A stretch of DNA of 64,000 bases, taken from assembly GCF_947488715.1 (NCBI RefSeq), contig NZ_CANLAG010000006.1:120001-184000 (forward strand), given 5' to 3'. This DNA comes from an uncultured Tateyamaria sp. Lineage in GTDB: Bacteria; Pseudomonadota; Alphaproteobacteria; Rhodobacterales; Rhodobacteraceae. The notes under the pieces were generated by a model that ran no database searches, was not told the DNA's origin, and worked only from the letters and a program-made list of their open reading frames with translations. Made by a program: the position numbers and the translations under genes. Shown here in pieces: positions 35,974-44,626 of the stretch (position 1 is its first letter; every line of letters begins with the position of its first letter).

Positions 35974-36540
35974 TCACCAGAAAAGGGTCAACCGTTTCAT
36001 ATGCGCCCGCAGCATCTCGACAGTACCTGCAGGCACATCCGACTGTCCCCGAACAAAAAGCACACTGCGGATCATCTCTGGGCCATGCGCCCGATCCTGG
36101 TAAAACACCGTCGTATCCATGGACCAGACACCGCCCAAGTCCTGAGACATCTCAAGCCCCACAAGACCCCCGGGCGCCATGCGCACCGGACGCGTCTTTA
36201 GACAACGGCCAACGCCGTCGACCGCCCAGCTCGCGCAATCGTGCGCCCGCAACCGCTTCAGATCCGCAAGCCCTTCGGCAACACCCATACCCTGTGGCAA
36301 CGCAACCACCTGCAAACGCGCCGTGACCCGCCCGGAACACGCCACACAGGCATAGATCACATCACCACCTTCGACGCTGATCTCCCAAACGCCTGCACCC
36401 TCCATCTGCGTCAGAAGAACGGACTGGACCAGGACCGACAAGCAATCCGACACCGTCTCCGCTACGGCACAACCGGTCAAGCACATCCAGATCGCTGGCC
36501 ACAAAACCCGCGCACTGACCCTATTCCGCTGCAACCGCAT
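35974..36540 (-). CDS. Exported protein of unknown function, coupled to the formate-dehydrogenase-type gene
   Basis: About 188 residues from an ATG at 36540, which overlaps the end of the upstream molybdoprotein gene by 20 bases. A signal peptide (about 1-28, ending GCAVAE) is likely; a cysteine inside it could alternatively be a lipobox (LTGC), making it a lipoprotein. The mature part has several cysteines (DCLSVL, ACVACSG, HDCASW, GRCLKT). No family is recognised. The overlap suggests co-expression with the upstream enzyme, but a direct role is not shown. Confidence 0.65.
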   Translation of the reverse strand: MRLQRNRVSARVLWPAIWMCLTGCAVAETVSDCLSVLVQSVLLTQMEGAGVWEISVEGGDVIYACVACSGRVTARLQVVALPQGMGVAEGLADLKRLRAHDCASWAVDGVGRCLKTRPVRMAPGGLVGLEMSQDLGGVWSMDTTVFYQDRAHGPEMIRSVLFVRGQSDVPAGTVEMLRAHMKRLTLFW

Positions 36541-39286
36541 CCGCCGCGGCCTCGACCCGAACAGCCGAAAACTTGAACTCAGGGATCTTGCCATAGGGGT
36601 CCACCGCCGGGTTGGTCAGAATGTTCGCCGCCGCCTCGACATAGGCAAAGGGCAGGAACACCATATCCGGCGCCACCGCGCGATCCTCGCGCGCCATGAT
36701 CTCGATCGACCCGCGTTTCGTGGTCAACTGCACCATCCCACCCGCAGGGACACCCAGCTTGCGCAAGGTGCTGGGATGCAACGAACAGTTCGCCTCCGGC
36801 TCCACCGCGTCCAGCACCGTGGCCCGCCGCGTCATCGACCCGGTGTGCCAATGCTCCAATTGCCGCCCGGTGGTCAGGATCATGGGATACTCCGCATCGG
36901 GCACATCATCGGGCGGGATCACCGCCGCAGGCGTGAACCGCGCGCGCCCATCCGGCCGCGGGAACCCGTCGCCAAACACAATCGGCTGGCCAGGATCCTC
37001 GGGCGACAGCGACGGATAGGTCACTGCATTCTGCCCCTCCAGCCGCTCCCAGGTAATGTTGTTCAGCGACTTCATGTTCAGCTTCATCTCGGCAAACACA
37101 TCCGCCGGGCTCTGATAATCCCAACCCAGCCCCAGCCGTTTCGCCAGTTCCACCTCGATCCACCAGTCCTCGCGCGCCTCACCGGGCGGCGGCACCGCGG
37201 GCCGCCCCATCTGCACCTGACGGTTGGTGTTGGTCACGGTCCCCGTCTTTTCGGCAAAGGCCGACGCAGGCAGGATCACATCCGCATAATTCGCCGTTTC
37301 GGTGATGAAAATGTCCTGCACCACCAGATGATCCAGCTTGGCCAACGCATCCCGCGCATGTTCCACATCCGGGTCCGACATCGCGGGGTTCTCACCCAGA
37401 ATGTACATCGCCTTGATCTCATCCGCATGGACCGCATCCATGATCTCGGTCACGGTCAGCCCTTTTTCGTTCGAGAAATCGCCAGACCCCCAGACATCCG
37501 TAAACGCCGACCGCACACCGTCATCCGTCACCGTTTGATAATCCGGCAGGAACATCGGGATCAGCCCCGCATCCGACGCGCCCTGCACATTGTTCTGCCC
37601 CCGCAACGGATGCAGCCCGGCACCGGGCCGCCCGACCTGTCCTGTCATCAGCGCCAGCGAGATCAAACACCGCGAATTGTCCGTCCCGTGAATGTGCTGG
37701 CTCACGCCCATGCCCCAGAAAATCATCGCCGACTTCGCCCCGGCAAAGGTGCGCGCCACATCGCGCAGCACCTCCGCATCGATCCCGCACATCTCGGCCA
37801 TCTTTTCAGGCGCAAAGCCCGCCAGATGCGCCTTCTCCGCCTCCCAGTTTTCGGTATAGGCGTCGATATACTGCTGGTCGTAGAGGCCTTCCTCCACAAT
37901 GACATGCATGATCGCGTTCAGCATCGACACATCCGCACCCGGCCGGAATTGCAGCATATGCGACGCAAAGCGTTTCAGTGCCTGTCCCCGCGGGTCCATC
38001 ACGATCAACTTGCCACCACGTTTGGTGAACTGCTTGAAATAGGTGGCCGCGACCGGATGGTTCTCGATCGGATTGCACCCGATTGCAATCGCTACATCCG
38101 CATTCTCGATCTCGTTGAACGTCGCGGTCACAGCGCCCGAACCCACATTCTCCATCAACGCCGCCACCGAACTCGCGTGACACAACCGTGTACAATGATC
38201 GACGTTGTTGTGACCAAATCCCTGACGGATCATCTTCTGGAACAGGTACGCTTCCTCGTTCGTACACTTGGCCGACCCAAAGCCAGCAACCTCACGACCA
38301 CGCCCCTTCAACCCGTTCGCCGCGAAATCCAACGCCTCGTCCCAGGACGCTTCCCGGAAATGCGTCGACCAGTTGCCCGGATCGACATTCAGCCCCTTGG
38401 CAGGCGCATCCTCGCGCCGGATCAGCGGCTTGGTCAGGCGGTGATCGTGGTGGATGTAGTCAAAACCAAAACGCCCCTTCACACAAAGCCGCCCCTCGTT
38501 CGCAGGACCATTGATGCCCTCGACATATTTGACCTTGCCGTCCTTCACCCTCAGCGAAATCTGACAGCCCACACCACAGAACGGGCAAATGCTCTCGACC
38601 TCATCATCGTAATCCGCGCTGTCGCCGACCTGAGCCTCATCTACAACGGTGGACGGCATCAATGCCCCGGTCGGGCAAGCCTGCACGCACTCGCCGCAAG
38701 CGACGCACGTCGACTCACCCATCGGGTCAGCCATGTCAAAAGTCGGATAGGCATCATGCCCGCGCCCCGCCATGCCGATCACATCGTTGACCTGAACCTC
38801 CCGACACGCGCGCACGCACAACCCGCACTGAATGCACGCATCAAGGTTCACCGACATCGCCACGTGGCTGTCATCGAGCAGCGGAATGCGCCCTTCTTCC
38901 AGCTTGGGAAACCGGCTCTCTGCCACGCCGTTCATCTCGGCCATATTCCAAAGATGCGCCGACTTGTCGTGTGCCACATCGCGCTCCGGCTGATCGGCCA
39001 CCAACATTTCGACAACCATCTTGCGCGCATTTTCGGCCCGCGCCGAATTGGTTGTAACCACCATCCCCTCGGACGGCTCACGAATACACGAGGCGGCCAG
39101 GACCCGCTCTCCCTCGATCTCGACCATACAGGCGCGACAGTTGCCGTCAGGGCGATATCCGGGCGCAGGCTTGTGGCACAGATGCGGGATCACAAGGCCA
39201 CGGCCATTGGCCACTTCCCAGATGGTCATGCCGGCTTCGGCCTGCACTTCGGCCCCATCCAGCGTGAATGTCACCTTATCCGTCAT
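36521..39286 (-). CDS. Formate dehydrogenase alpha subunit-type molybdopterin oxidoreductase
   Basis: 921 residues. A 2Fe-2S domain (Cys37, 50, 53, 67) is followed by two 4Fe-4S ferredoxin motifs (Cys151-154-157-161 and 194-197-200-204), then a third 4Fe-4S site (Cys234-237-241-268) at the start of the bis-MGD catalytic domain. Cys369-His370 in DHCTRLCHASS is the expected molybdenum ligand pair for formate oxidation. It resembles FdsA. The His-Cys3 cluster segment between the 2Fe-2S and ferredoxin parts lacks cysteines (residues 100-125), and no fdsB, fdsG, fdsC or fdsD gene is next to it. There is no Tat signal, so it is cytoplasmic. The electron acceptor is unknown. Start ATG at 39286. Confidence 0.9.
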   Translation of the reverse strand: MTDKVTFTLDGAEVQAEAGMTIWEVANGRGLVIPHLCHKPAPGYRPDGNCRACMVEIEGERVLAASCIREPSEGMVVTTNSARAENARKMVVEMLVADQPERDVAHDKSAHLWNMAEMNGVAESRFPKLEEGRIPLLDDSHVAMSVNLDACIQCGLCVRACREVQVNDVIGMAGRGHDAYPTFDMADPMGESTCVACGECVQACPTGALMPSTVVDEAQVGDSADYDDEVESICPFCGVGCQISLRVKDGKVKYVEGINGPANEGRLCVKGRFGFDYIHHDHRLTKPLIRREDAPAKGLNVDPGNWSTHFREASWDEALDFAANGLKGRGREVAGFGSAKCTNEEAYLFQKMIRQGFGHNNVDHCTRLCHASSVAALMENVGSGAVTATFNEIENADVAIAIGCNPIENHPVAATYFKQFTKRGGKLIVMDPRGQALKRFASHMLQFRPGADVSMLNAIMHVIVEEGLYDQQYIDAYTENWEAEKAHLAGFAPEKMAEMCGIDAEVLRDVARTFAGAKSAMIFWGMGVSQHIHGTDNSRCLISLALMTGQVGRPGAGLHPLRGQNNVQGASDAGLIPMFLPDYQTVTDDGVRSAFTDVWGSGDFSNEKGLTVTEIMDAVHADEIKAMYILGENPAMSDPDVEHARDALAKLDHLVVQDIFITETANYADVILPASAFAEKTGTVTNTNRQVQMGRPAVPPPGEAREDWWIEVELAKRLGLGWDYQSPADVFAEMKLNMKSLNNITWERLEGQNAVTYPSLSPEDPGQPIVFGDGFPRPDGRARFTPAAVIPPDDVPDAEYPMILTTGRQLEHWHTGSMTRRATVLDAVEPEANCSLHPSTLRKLGVPAGGMVQLTTKRGSIEIMAREDRAVAPDMVFLPFAYVEAAANILTNPAVDPYGKIPEFKFSAVRVEAAADAVAAE

Positions 39287-39436
39287 CGCGCACGTCTCCC
39301 TGATGCTCACAGTATTTTAGCCCAGCGCCACGCGCCAAAGGACTCCCAATCCCGACACCGCGCCCCGGTTTTGCGCCACACAGGTTTCCGATCCGCAACC
39401 ATTGCTCCGACCCGGCAACAGGCGTAGCCATGGCGC

Positions 39437-40480
39437 ATGCTGACCCGCCCCACCGCCCAAAGCCTGCGCGTGACAGGCCAAACCCTGATCGTTGGTGCCA
39501 TTGGTGCGGCACTGGCAGAGATCGCGAACGCACCCATCGCGGTCCTCACCGGTCCGGCCCTGCTGGTCAGCGTTGCGGCTCTTGCAGGCCTGCGCACCGG
39601 CATCGACGACACGGTGCGCAACCTCGTTTTCCTGCTCGTTGGCGTCAGCATCGGCAGCGGCGTAGACGCCTCCTCGGCACAGGCGATGCTGCGCTGGCCA
39701 TTGGCCTTTGCCGCCCTCGGCGTGATGCTCTGGGCGACGCTGTGGCTCTGTGGCCAGATCCTGCAACGCGGCTTCGCCATGGACCGGCGCAGCGCCTACC
39801 TCGCCGCTGCCCCCGGCCACCTCAGCTTTGTCGTCGGCCTGTCAACAGGCCTCGGCCTCGACACAACCCGCATCGTGGTGATCCAGTCCGTGCGCCTACT
39901 GGCCCTTACGCTGACCGTACCCGTGATTGCCCTCGCCTTCGGTTTCGAACTGACGGGCCAGGTGCTGCCCAGCGGCGCGCCGATGCACTGGATCGACCTG
40001 TTCAACCTGCTGGCCCTAGGCTACATGCTGGGCCACGCGCTGGACAAGATCGGCCTGCCCGCGCCACTGCTGATCGGCGGTATGGTGGCCTCGTCAGTGG
40101 GCCACGCCACCGCATTAACCCCCGGCTTTATGCCAAACTGGCTCGCCTATGCGGGTCTGATGACCGTCGGCACGCTGATCGGCGCGCGGTTCAACGGCCT
40201 TACCCGTGCGGCCTTTGCCCAATCGCTCGGCGCGGGGCTTCTTGTCACCGCGCTCACCGTGCTGATGGCACTGGCCGCTGCATTGCCAGTGGCGCTCGCA
40301 CTCGGCTTTGACCCTGCTCATGTGCTGGTGGCCTTTGCCCCCGGCGGGTTGGAAACCATGATCGCCATGGGCATTGTCCTCGGCGCCAATCCAGGCTTTG
40401 TCGCGGCCGCCCACGTTGCACGGCTGCTCTACCTCACGGTCATGCTGCCCGCCTTCGTGGGCCGCATCAAACGCGACTGA
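39437..40480 (+). CDS. AbrB family membrane protein
   Basis: 347 residues, ten or so membrane segments in two repeats (PF05145, named AbrB). Repeat landmarks are GVSIGSGVD and TLIGARFNG, and near the C-terminus FAPGGLETMIAMGIVLGANP. Despite the name it is a transporter-like membrane protein and has no relation to the Bacillus AbrB regulator; substrates are not established. It is divergent from the formate-dehydrogenase-type gene with 150 bases between the starts, and a copy of the dispersed motif follows 3 bases after its stop. Confidence 0.85.
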   Translation: MLTRPTAQSLRVTGQTLIVGAIGAALAEIANAPIAVLTGPALLVSVAALAGLRTGIDDTVRNLVFLLVGVSIGSGVDASSAQAMLRWPLAFAALGVMLWATLWLCGQILQRGFAMDRRSAYLAAAPGHLSFVVGLSTGLGLDTTRIVVIQSVRLLALTLTVPVIALAFGFELTGQVLPSGAPMHWIDLFNLLALGYMLGHALDKIGLPAPLLIGGMVASSVGHATALTPGFMPNWLAYAGLMTVGTLIGARFNGLTRAAFAQSLGAGLLVTALTVLMALAAALPVALALGFDPAHVLVAFAPGGLETMIAMGIVLGANPGFVAAAHVARLLYLTVMLPAFVGRIKRD

Positions 40481-40483
40481 CCC

Positions 40484-40505
40484 TTCATTGTTCCGATAAA
40501 TATGC
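40484..40505 (+). repeat. Dispersed 21-22 bp motif, copy 2
   Basis: TTCATTGTTCC then GATA and AATATGC, starting 3 bases after the AbrB-family stop. It runs into CCGCCGGAGGC, a partial inverted repeat. Its relatives are at 22947-22967 and 53800-53821. Confidence 0.7.
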
Positions 40506-40579
40506 CCGCCGGAGGCACCCGCACTTTCCACACACCCTCCGGTGACCTAGAACCAAACAAACACCAGCCACAGGCGCCC

Positions 40580-41233
40580 ATGTCCCACATCACTCTTATC
40601 CGCCACGGTCAGGCCAACACCCACGCCAAGGACGAAGCCAGCTATGACCAGCTCTCCCCGCTGGGGCACCAGCAGGCGGCGTGGCTTGGTACCCATATGC
40701 GCGACACACACCAGCACCACGCGCGGCTCTATACCGGCACCCTGCGCCGCCACCGCGAAACCGCAGACGGCATGGACACCGGGCTGGACGCCACCCGCGA
40801 CGCGCGCCTGAACGAGCTGGAATACTTCACCATGGCGCAAGCACTCGAGGCCGAGCACGGCATTGCCGCGCCGCAAGACCCCAGCCAGTTCGTGCACCAC
40901 TTTCCCGTGGTCCTCGCCCATTGGCGCGACGACAAGCTCGAGGGCGCGCCCGAACGGTTCAGCGCCTTTGAAAACCGTATCCGCGATGTCCTGCGCGAAA
41001 TCGGCGACGGCACGGGACCCGCTTTGGTGGTGACCTCCGGCGGGTTGATCGCGATGACCATGCGGCTCCACCTTGGGCTGGACATCTCTGCGATGGCGAA
41101 TGTCGCGCTGGCGATCGTGAACACGTCCATACACCGTCTGCACCCCATCGGCGGCACCTGGTCACCGGTGATGTTCAATGCCGTCCCACACCTTGAACCA
41201 CCCGACCGGCACCACGCACAGACCCACGTCTGA
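40580..41233 (+). CDS. Histidine phosphatase superfamily protein
   Basis: 217 residues. The catalytic motif LIRHGQAN is at residues 6-13 (His9) and the second catalytic histidine region is VVTSGGLIAMTMRL, where the usual histidine of the VSHGG-type motif is serine. TGTLRRHRETAD is also typical. Members act on phosphoglycerate, phosphoproteins or small phosphate esters. The substitution in the second motif leaves activity open. The ATG at 40580 is chosen at the family N-terminus; the upstream part of the frame contains the dispersed motif region. Confidence 0.82.
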   Translation: MSHITLIRHGQANTHAKDEASYDQLSPLGHQQAAWLGTHMRDTHQHHARLYTGTLRRHRETADGMDTGLDATRDARLNELEYFTMAQALEAEHGIAAPQDPSQFVHHFPVVLAHWRDDKLEGAPERFSAFENRIRDVLREIGDGTGPALVVTSGGLIAMTMRLHLGLDISAMANVALAIVNTSIHRLHPIGGTWSPVMFNAVPHLEPPDRHHAQTHV

Positions 41234-41265
41234 TCAGACCCGCTGACCCAACCCAAGGACCCGAC

Positions 41266-41877
41266 ATGAAACTGCACTACGCACCCGGTACGATTTCCAT
41301 TGCGGTCGCCATTGCGCTGCATGAGGCCGGACTGGACTACACCCCGCAAAAGCTCGACTTCCGCGCGGGCGAACAGCGCACGGATGCCTATGCGCGGATC
41401 AATCCCAAGGGCCGCGTTCCCGCATTGGAGACCGAAGGCACGATCCTCACGGAAACCGGGGCGATCCTCGACTATCTGGCCGCCCGTGCGCCGGGTCTGA
41501 TGCCTGCCGATCCGCTGGATGCCGCGCGTGCCCGCGCCGTGATGTATTACCTCGCGTCTACCATGCACGTGAACCACGCCCACAAGATGCGCGGCAGCCG
41601 GTGGGCGGATCAGGACAGCAGTTGGCAGGACATGGCCGCCAAGGTGCCGGAAACCATGGCCGCGTCCGCGCAATTCGTCGAAGACACATGCCTGACCGGC
41701 CCCTACATCCTCGGCGAGACGGCCTGTATCGCTGACGCTTACCTGTTTGTGGTCTGCACGTGGTTGCCCGGCGACGGCGTTGACCTTGCGCCATACCCCA
41801 AACTGCGCGCCTTCATGGCCGCGATGGAGGCACGCCCAAGCGTCCAGACGGTTCGGGGCAACGGGATGTTGCCATGA
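41266..41877 (+). CDS. Glutathione S-transferase family protein
   Basis: 203 residues, standard GST length. The thioredoxin-like domain (1-75) has APGTISIAVAIALHEAG and the cis-proline site GRVPALET, followed by TETGAILDYLA. The C-terminal helical domain has the N-capping region GETACIADAYLF. It resembles the beta/theta groups; the peroxidase or conjugase substrate is unknown. The stop overlaps the start of the saccharopine dehydrogenase gene (ATGA), so the two are translated together. The RBS is AAGGACC, 6 bases before the ATG. Confidence 0.88.
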   Translation: MKLHYAPGTISIAVAIALHEAGLDYTPQKLDFRAGEQRTDAYARINPKGRVPALETEGTILTETGAILDYLAARAPGLMPADPLDAARARAVMYYLASTMHVNHAHKMRGSRWADQDSSWQDMAAKVPETMAASAQFVEDTCLTGPYILGETACIADAYLFVVCTWLPGDGVDLAPYPKLRAFMAAMEARPSVQTVRGNGMLP

Positions 41878-42926
41878 CACATCTCTGGGTGCGCGCCGAA
41901 CAGCGCGACAACGAAACCCGCGTTGGCCTGACGCCACAAGGCGCGGCAAAGCTGATCGCCGCCGGTCTCACCGTCACCGTCGAAGACAGCGCCACCCGCT
42001 GCATCCCGACCGACCGCTATGCGCAGGCCGGTGCCACCATCGCGCCAGAGCACAGTTGGCCGGATGCGCCCGACGATGCCGTTGTTTTTGGCCTCAAGGA
42101 ACTGCCCGACGATGGCACGGCGTTGCGGCACCGTCACATCATGTTTGGCCACGCGTTCAAGGGGCAACCCGCCGGACAAGTGCTGCTGCGCCGGTTTGCA
42201 GAGGGTGGAGGCACGCTGTTTGACCTGGAATACCTCGTGGACACCGACGGCCGCCGCGTCGCCGCATTTGGGTACTGGGCCGGATACGCAGGCGCGGCCG
42301 TCGCCCTGACATGCTGGATCGCCCAGCAAAAAGGCCACATCGCTGGCACCGTCAGCCCATCGCCCAGCGCCAGCCACATGCTCGCTGATCTTCAGGCGGC
42401 ACTGGTGTCGACAGGCACCCACCGCCCCACCGCGTTGATCATCGGCGCGCTTGGCCGCGTCGGCACGGGGGCTGCGGATCTCTGCAACGTGATGGGCGTT
42501 CCGACGACACGCTGGGACATGGCCGAAACGGCATCCGGCGGCCCCTTTCCGCAGGTGTTGGCGCATGATATTTTCTTCAATTGCATCCTCGCGCGGCCCG
42601 GCACGCCGGTGTTTGTCCCCGCGGGGACACCCCACCAGCCGCGCAAGCTGACCGTGATCGGCGACATCGCCTGCGACCCCGACAGCGACTTTTCCCCGAT
42701 CAAGGTCTACGACCGCACAACCACATGGGAGGCTCCGGCCCTGCGCGTCCATGATGCGCCACCACTGGACGTCACAGCCATCGACAACCTGCCCTCCATG
42801 CTGCCGGTCGAAAGCAGCGAGGACTACGCCGAACAGCTTTTGCCCAGCCTGCTGACGCTCGGGGAGATGGATGCGGGCGTCTGGGCACGGGCCAAAGACA
42901 CCTTCGACGCAGCCCAGCGGGGATGA
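41874..42926 (+). CDS. Saccharopine dehydrogenase, NAD+-dependent L-lysine-forming type
   Basis: 350 residues, like fungal Lys1. The N-terminal AlaDh/PNT-like domain starts LWVRAEQRDNETRVGLTPQG and the Rossmann region shows ALIIGALGRVGTGAADL. It interconverts saccharopine with lysine and 2-oxoglutarate in the cytoplasm. In alphaproteobacteria it is seen as a route for lysine breakdown or synthesis linked to the aminoadipate pathway, but no other aminoadipate gene is nearby. It overlaps the GST gene by 4 bases and the next gene by 4 bases, so it is the middle of a coupled trio. Confidence 0.88.
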   Translation: MTHLWVRAEQRDNETRVGLTPQGAAKLIAAGLTVTVEDSATRCIPTDRYAQAGATIAPEHSWPDAPDDAVVFGLKELPDDGTALRHRHIMFGHAFKGQPAGQVLLRRFAEGGGTLFDLEYLVDTDGRRVAAFGYWAGYAGAAVALTCWIAQQKGHIAGTVSPSPSASHMLADLQAALVSTGTHRPTALIIGALGRVGTGAADLCNVMGVPTTRWDMAETASGGPFPQVLAHDIFFNCILARPGTPVFVPAGTPHQPRKLTVIGDIACDPDSDFSPIKVYDRTTTWEAPALRVHDAPPLDVTAIDNLPSMLPVESSEDYAEQLLPSLLTLGEMDAGVWARAKDTFDAAQRG

Positions 42927-43303
42927 TGCGCGCGCAGTACCATTTTCGCCCCGGCCCGCACGGGCTGCGGGCGTGGGACATGCGCAAGATCGTGGCACAG
43001 GCAGAACACCTGCCCAGTCACGATGTGCCACTGACAGAGATCGCGGAAATCGACGAGGATTGGTGGTTTGCCGAAGGTGGTGTGCCGTCGCCGCGCGCGT
43101 TGACCGATCACATGGCGATGGTTCAGCAGGTGGATCGGGCCTATCCGATCATCCTGGATGCAGAGGGGCGTTTGATGGATGGTATGCACCGGGTCGTGCA
43201 GGCGTTGCTGGCGGGTGACACCATGATCAAGGCCATTCGACTGCCCAGGACACCGGAACCCGATTTCGTCGGCGTCGCGCCCGAGGACTTGCCCTACGAC
43301 TGA
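42923..43303 (+). CDS. ParB-like small protein
   Basis: 126 residues, no signal or membrane part. The central region resembles a ParB/Srx-type nuclease fold: YPIILDAEGRLMDGMHRVVQ is the usual PIxVxxDGxxxxGxHR pattern. Its length is far below chromosomal ParB and it lacks the helix-turn-helix part, so it is not the partition protein. Family members can be kinases or CTP-dependent switches. Its start overlaps the saccharopine dehydrogenase stop (ATGA), which suggests a shared pathway, though none is known. Confidence 0.75.
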   Translation: MMRAQYHFRPGPHGLRAWDMRKIVAQAEHLPSHDVPLTEIAEIDEDWWFAEGGVPSPRALTDHMAMVQQVDRAYPIILDAEGRLMDGMHRVVQALLAGDTMIKAIRLPRTPEPDFVGVAPEDLPYD

Positions 43304-43312
43304 CGCGCCCCG

Positions 43313-44050
43313 TCAGGCAAAGATGCGGTAGTAGAGCCAATCCGGCAGGAATTGCGACCCACGAAACAGCAGCGAAAAGAACGTCGGAAAGCTTTTTTTG
43401 AAGTGGTCCGACACCATCAGTTCGACCATCTCGCGCGCTGCATCCTCGGGTTCCATGATGAACGGCATCTTGAAATCGTTCTTTTCGGTCAGCTGCGTCT
43501 TGATGAAACCGGGGTTAGCGACTTGGACGCGCACACCTGTGTCGCGCAGGTCGGCGTGCATGCACTCGGCCAGCGACATGGTCGCGGCCTTGGACGCCGT
43601 GTATCCGATAGAACCGGGCAAGCCGCGGAACCCGGTCAGGGACGACGTGACCACGATGTGACCCGCATCGCGTTCGATAAATTTCGGCACCACCTGGCCC
43701 AGCACGCGCATGAAACCGGTAAAGTTGATGTCGGCCATGGCCACCGCCTGATCCGCATCCCATGCCTTGGCCGAGAACGGCCAGTACACGCCCGCCAACA
43801 GCACCAAACCGTCGATGTCGCCCACCGCTGCGGCGGCGTCCCGCACGCTTTGGTCATCCGAGATGTCTATGGTCTGAAACGATGCCTTGCCCGGCAGCTC
43901 AGCCACCAGTGCTGTCAATTTGTCCTCGGACCGGGCGGACACGACCACTTCGACGCCCATGCGGCTCAGATGATGGGCGAGCGCCTTGCCCAACCCATCG
44001 CTTGCGCCCACAAGCCAATACCGTTTGCCCGCCAGATCCATGTCACTCAT
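43313..44050 (-). CDS. Short-chain dehydrogenase/reductase (last gene of the ChrR-linked operon)
   Basis: 245 residues. The nucleotide-binding motif GASDGLGKALAHHL and the catalytic Ser...Tyr-x3-Lys (SLTG... IGYTASKAA) are intact, so it should be an active NAD(P)-dependent reductase. It is the fifth gene of the minus-strand operon that faces rpoE-chrR. The equivalent gene in R. sphaeroides (RSP_1087) lies in the sigma-E regulon. Start ATG overlaps the DUF3833 stop (ATGA). A hydrophobic C-terminal end (FLPDWLYYRIFA) may bind membranes, fitting a lipid substrate; this last point is inference. Confidence 0.88.
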   Translation of the reverse strand: MSDMDLAGKRYWLVGASDGLGKALAHHLSRMGVEVVVSARSEDKLTALVAELPGKASFQTIDISDDQSVRDAAAAVGDIDGLVLLAGVYWPFSAKAWDADQAVAMADINFTGFMRVLGQVVPKFIERDAGHIVVTSSLTGFRGLPGSIGYTASKAATMSLAECMHADLRDTGVRVQVANPGFIKTQLTEKNDFKMPFIMEPEDAAREMVELMVSDHFKKSFPTFFSLLFRGSQFLPDWLYYRIFA

Positions 44051-44625
44051 GCTGCTTCTTTCATCTCCTGTGGTGCGGGGCGCATGGTCGCGACCAGCTC
44101 TGCCACTTTGATCCCGTATTTACGGAACTGCGACCGGTTCACGATGGTTCCATTGGGTGCCAGATACATCCAATCCACGGTGTCCAGAACGTGCCCGCCC
44201 GATGCCTCAGGCAGGCGAAACCTGTACTTCAACTGAACGGAGTCGCCGCTTTGCTGCCCCGTACCCTCGCCGACCACATCGTCGGCCAGCGCCTTTATGC
44301 CCCCGTCATTGCCTAACGTCAGATGCCAGCAGCGGTCCTGCCGCGAGCCATCGTCATAGTGAAACGTCTCGTTCATCGTGCCCTTGTTACCGTCCCAGTG
44401 GCAGTCGAACTCGCCGACAAAGCGCGACGATACGCGGCCTGTCGGGCCGTAGATCACGCCTTCGCAGACGATGGGGCCGTTCAAATGTGTTCGCACGTCA
44501 AACGCATTGTCCGCCGAGGCGTAGTCGTCAGGGGATTGGCCGAGGAAATCGGCATAACGGGACCGCGACCAGCCCAGGGCAAAGATCACGACGGCGCCGA
44601 TCAACACATAGATCAGTTCTTCCAT
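44047..44625 (-). CDS. DUF3833 family protein
   Basis: 192 residues. An N-terminal hydrophobic anchor (about 5-20, IYVLIGAVVIFALGW) precedes a soluble DUF3833 domain, which is beta-rich and lipocalin-like with conserved YGPTGRVSSRFVGEFDCHWD and a WMYLAPNGTIVNRSQFRKYG segment. Its position in the operon is conserved with R. sphaeroides RSP_1088. The biochemical role is not established; a lipid-binding function in singlet-oxygen defence is a reasonable guess. Coupled by overlap to the SDR gene downstream. Confidence 0.85.
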   Translation of the reverse strand: MEELIYVLIGAVVIFALGWSRSRYADFLGQSPDDYASADNAFDVRTHLNGPIVCEGVIYGPTGRVSSRFVGEFDCHWDGNKGTMNETFHYDDGSRQDRCWHLTLGNDGGIKALADDVVGEGTGQQSGDSVQLKYRFRLPEASGGHVLDTVDWMYLAPNGTIVNRSQFRKYGIKVAELVATMRPAPQEMKEAA

Positions 44626-44626
44626 C

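Noticed and set aside
36776-39427. 883-codon open frame on the plus strand
   Set aside because: Antisense to the formate-dehydrogenase-type gene, which has unmistakable cluster motifs. The frame is rich in R, H and P, the usual product of third-position GC bias.
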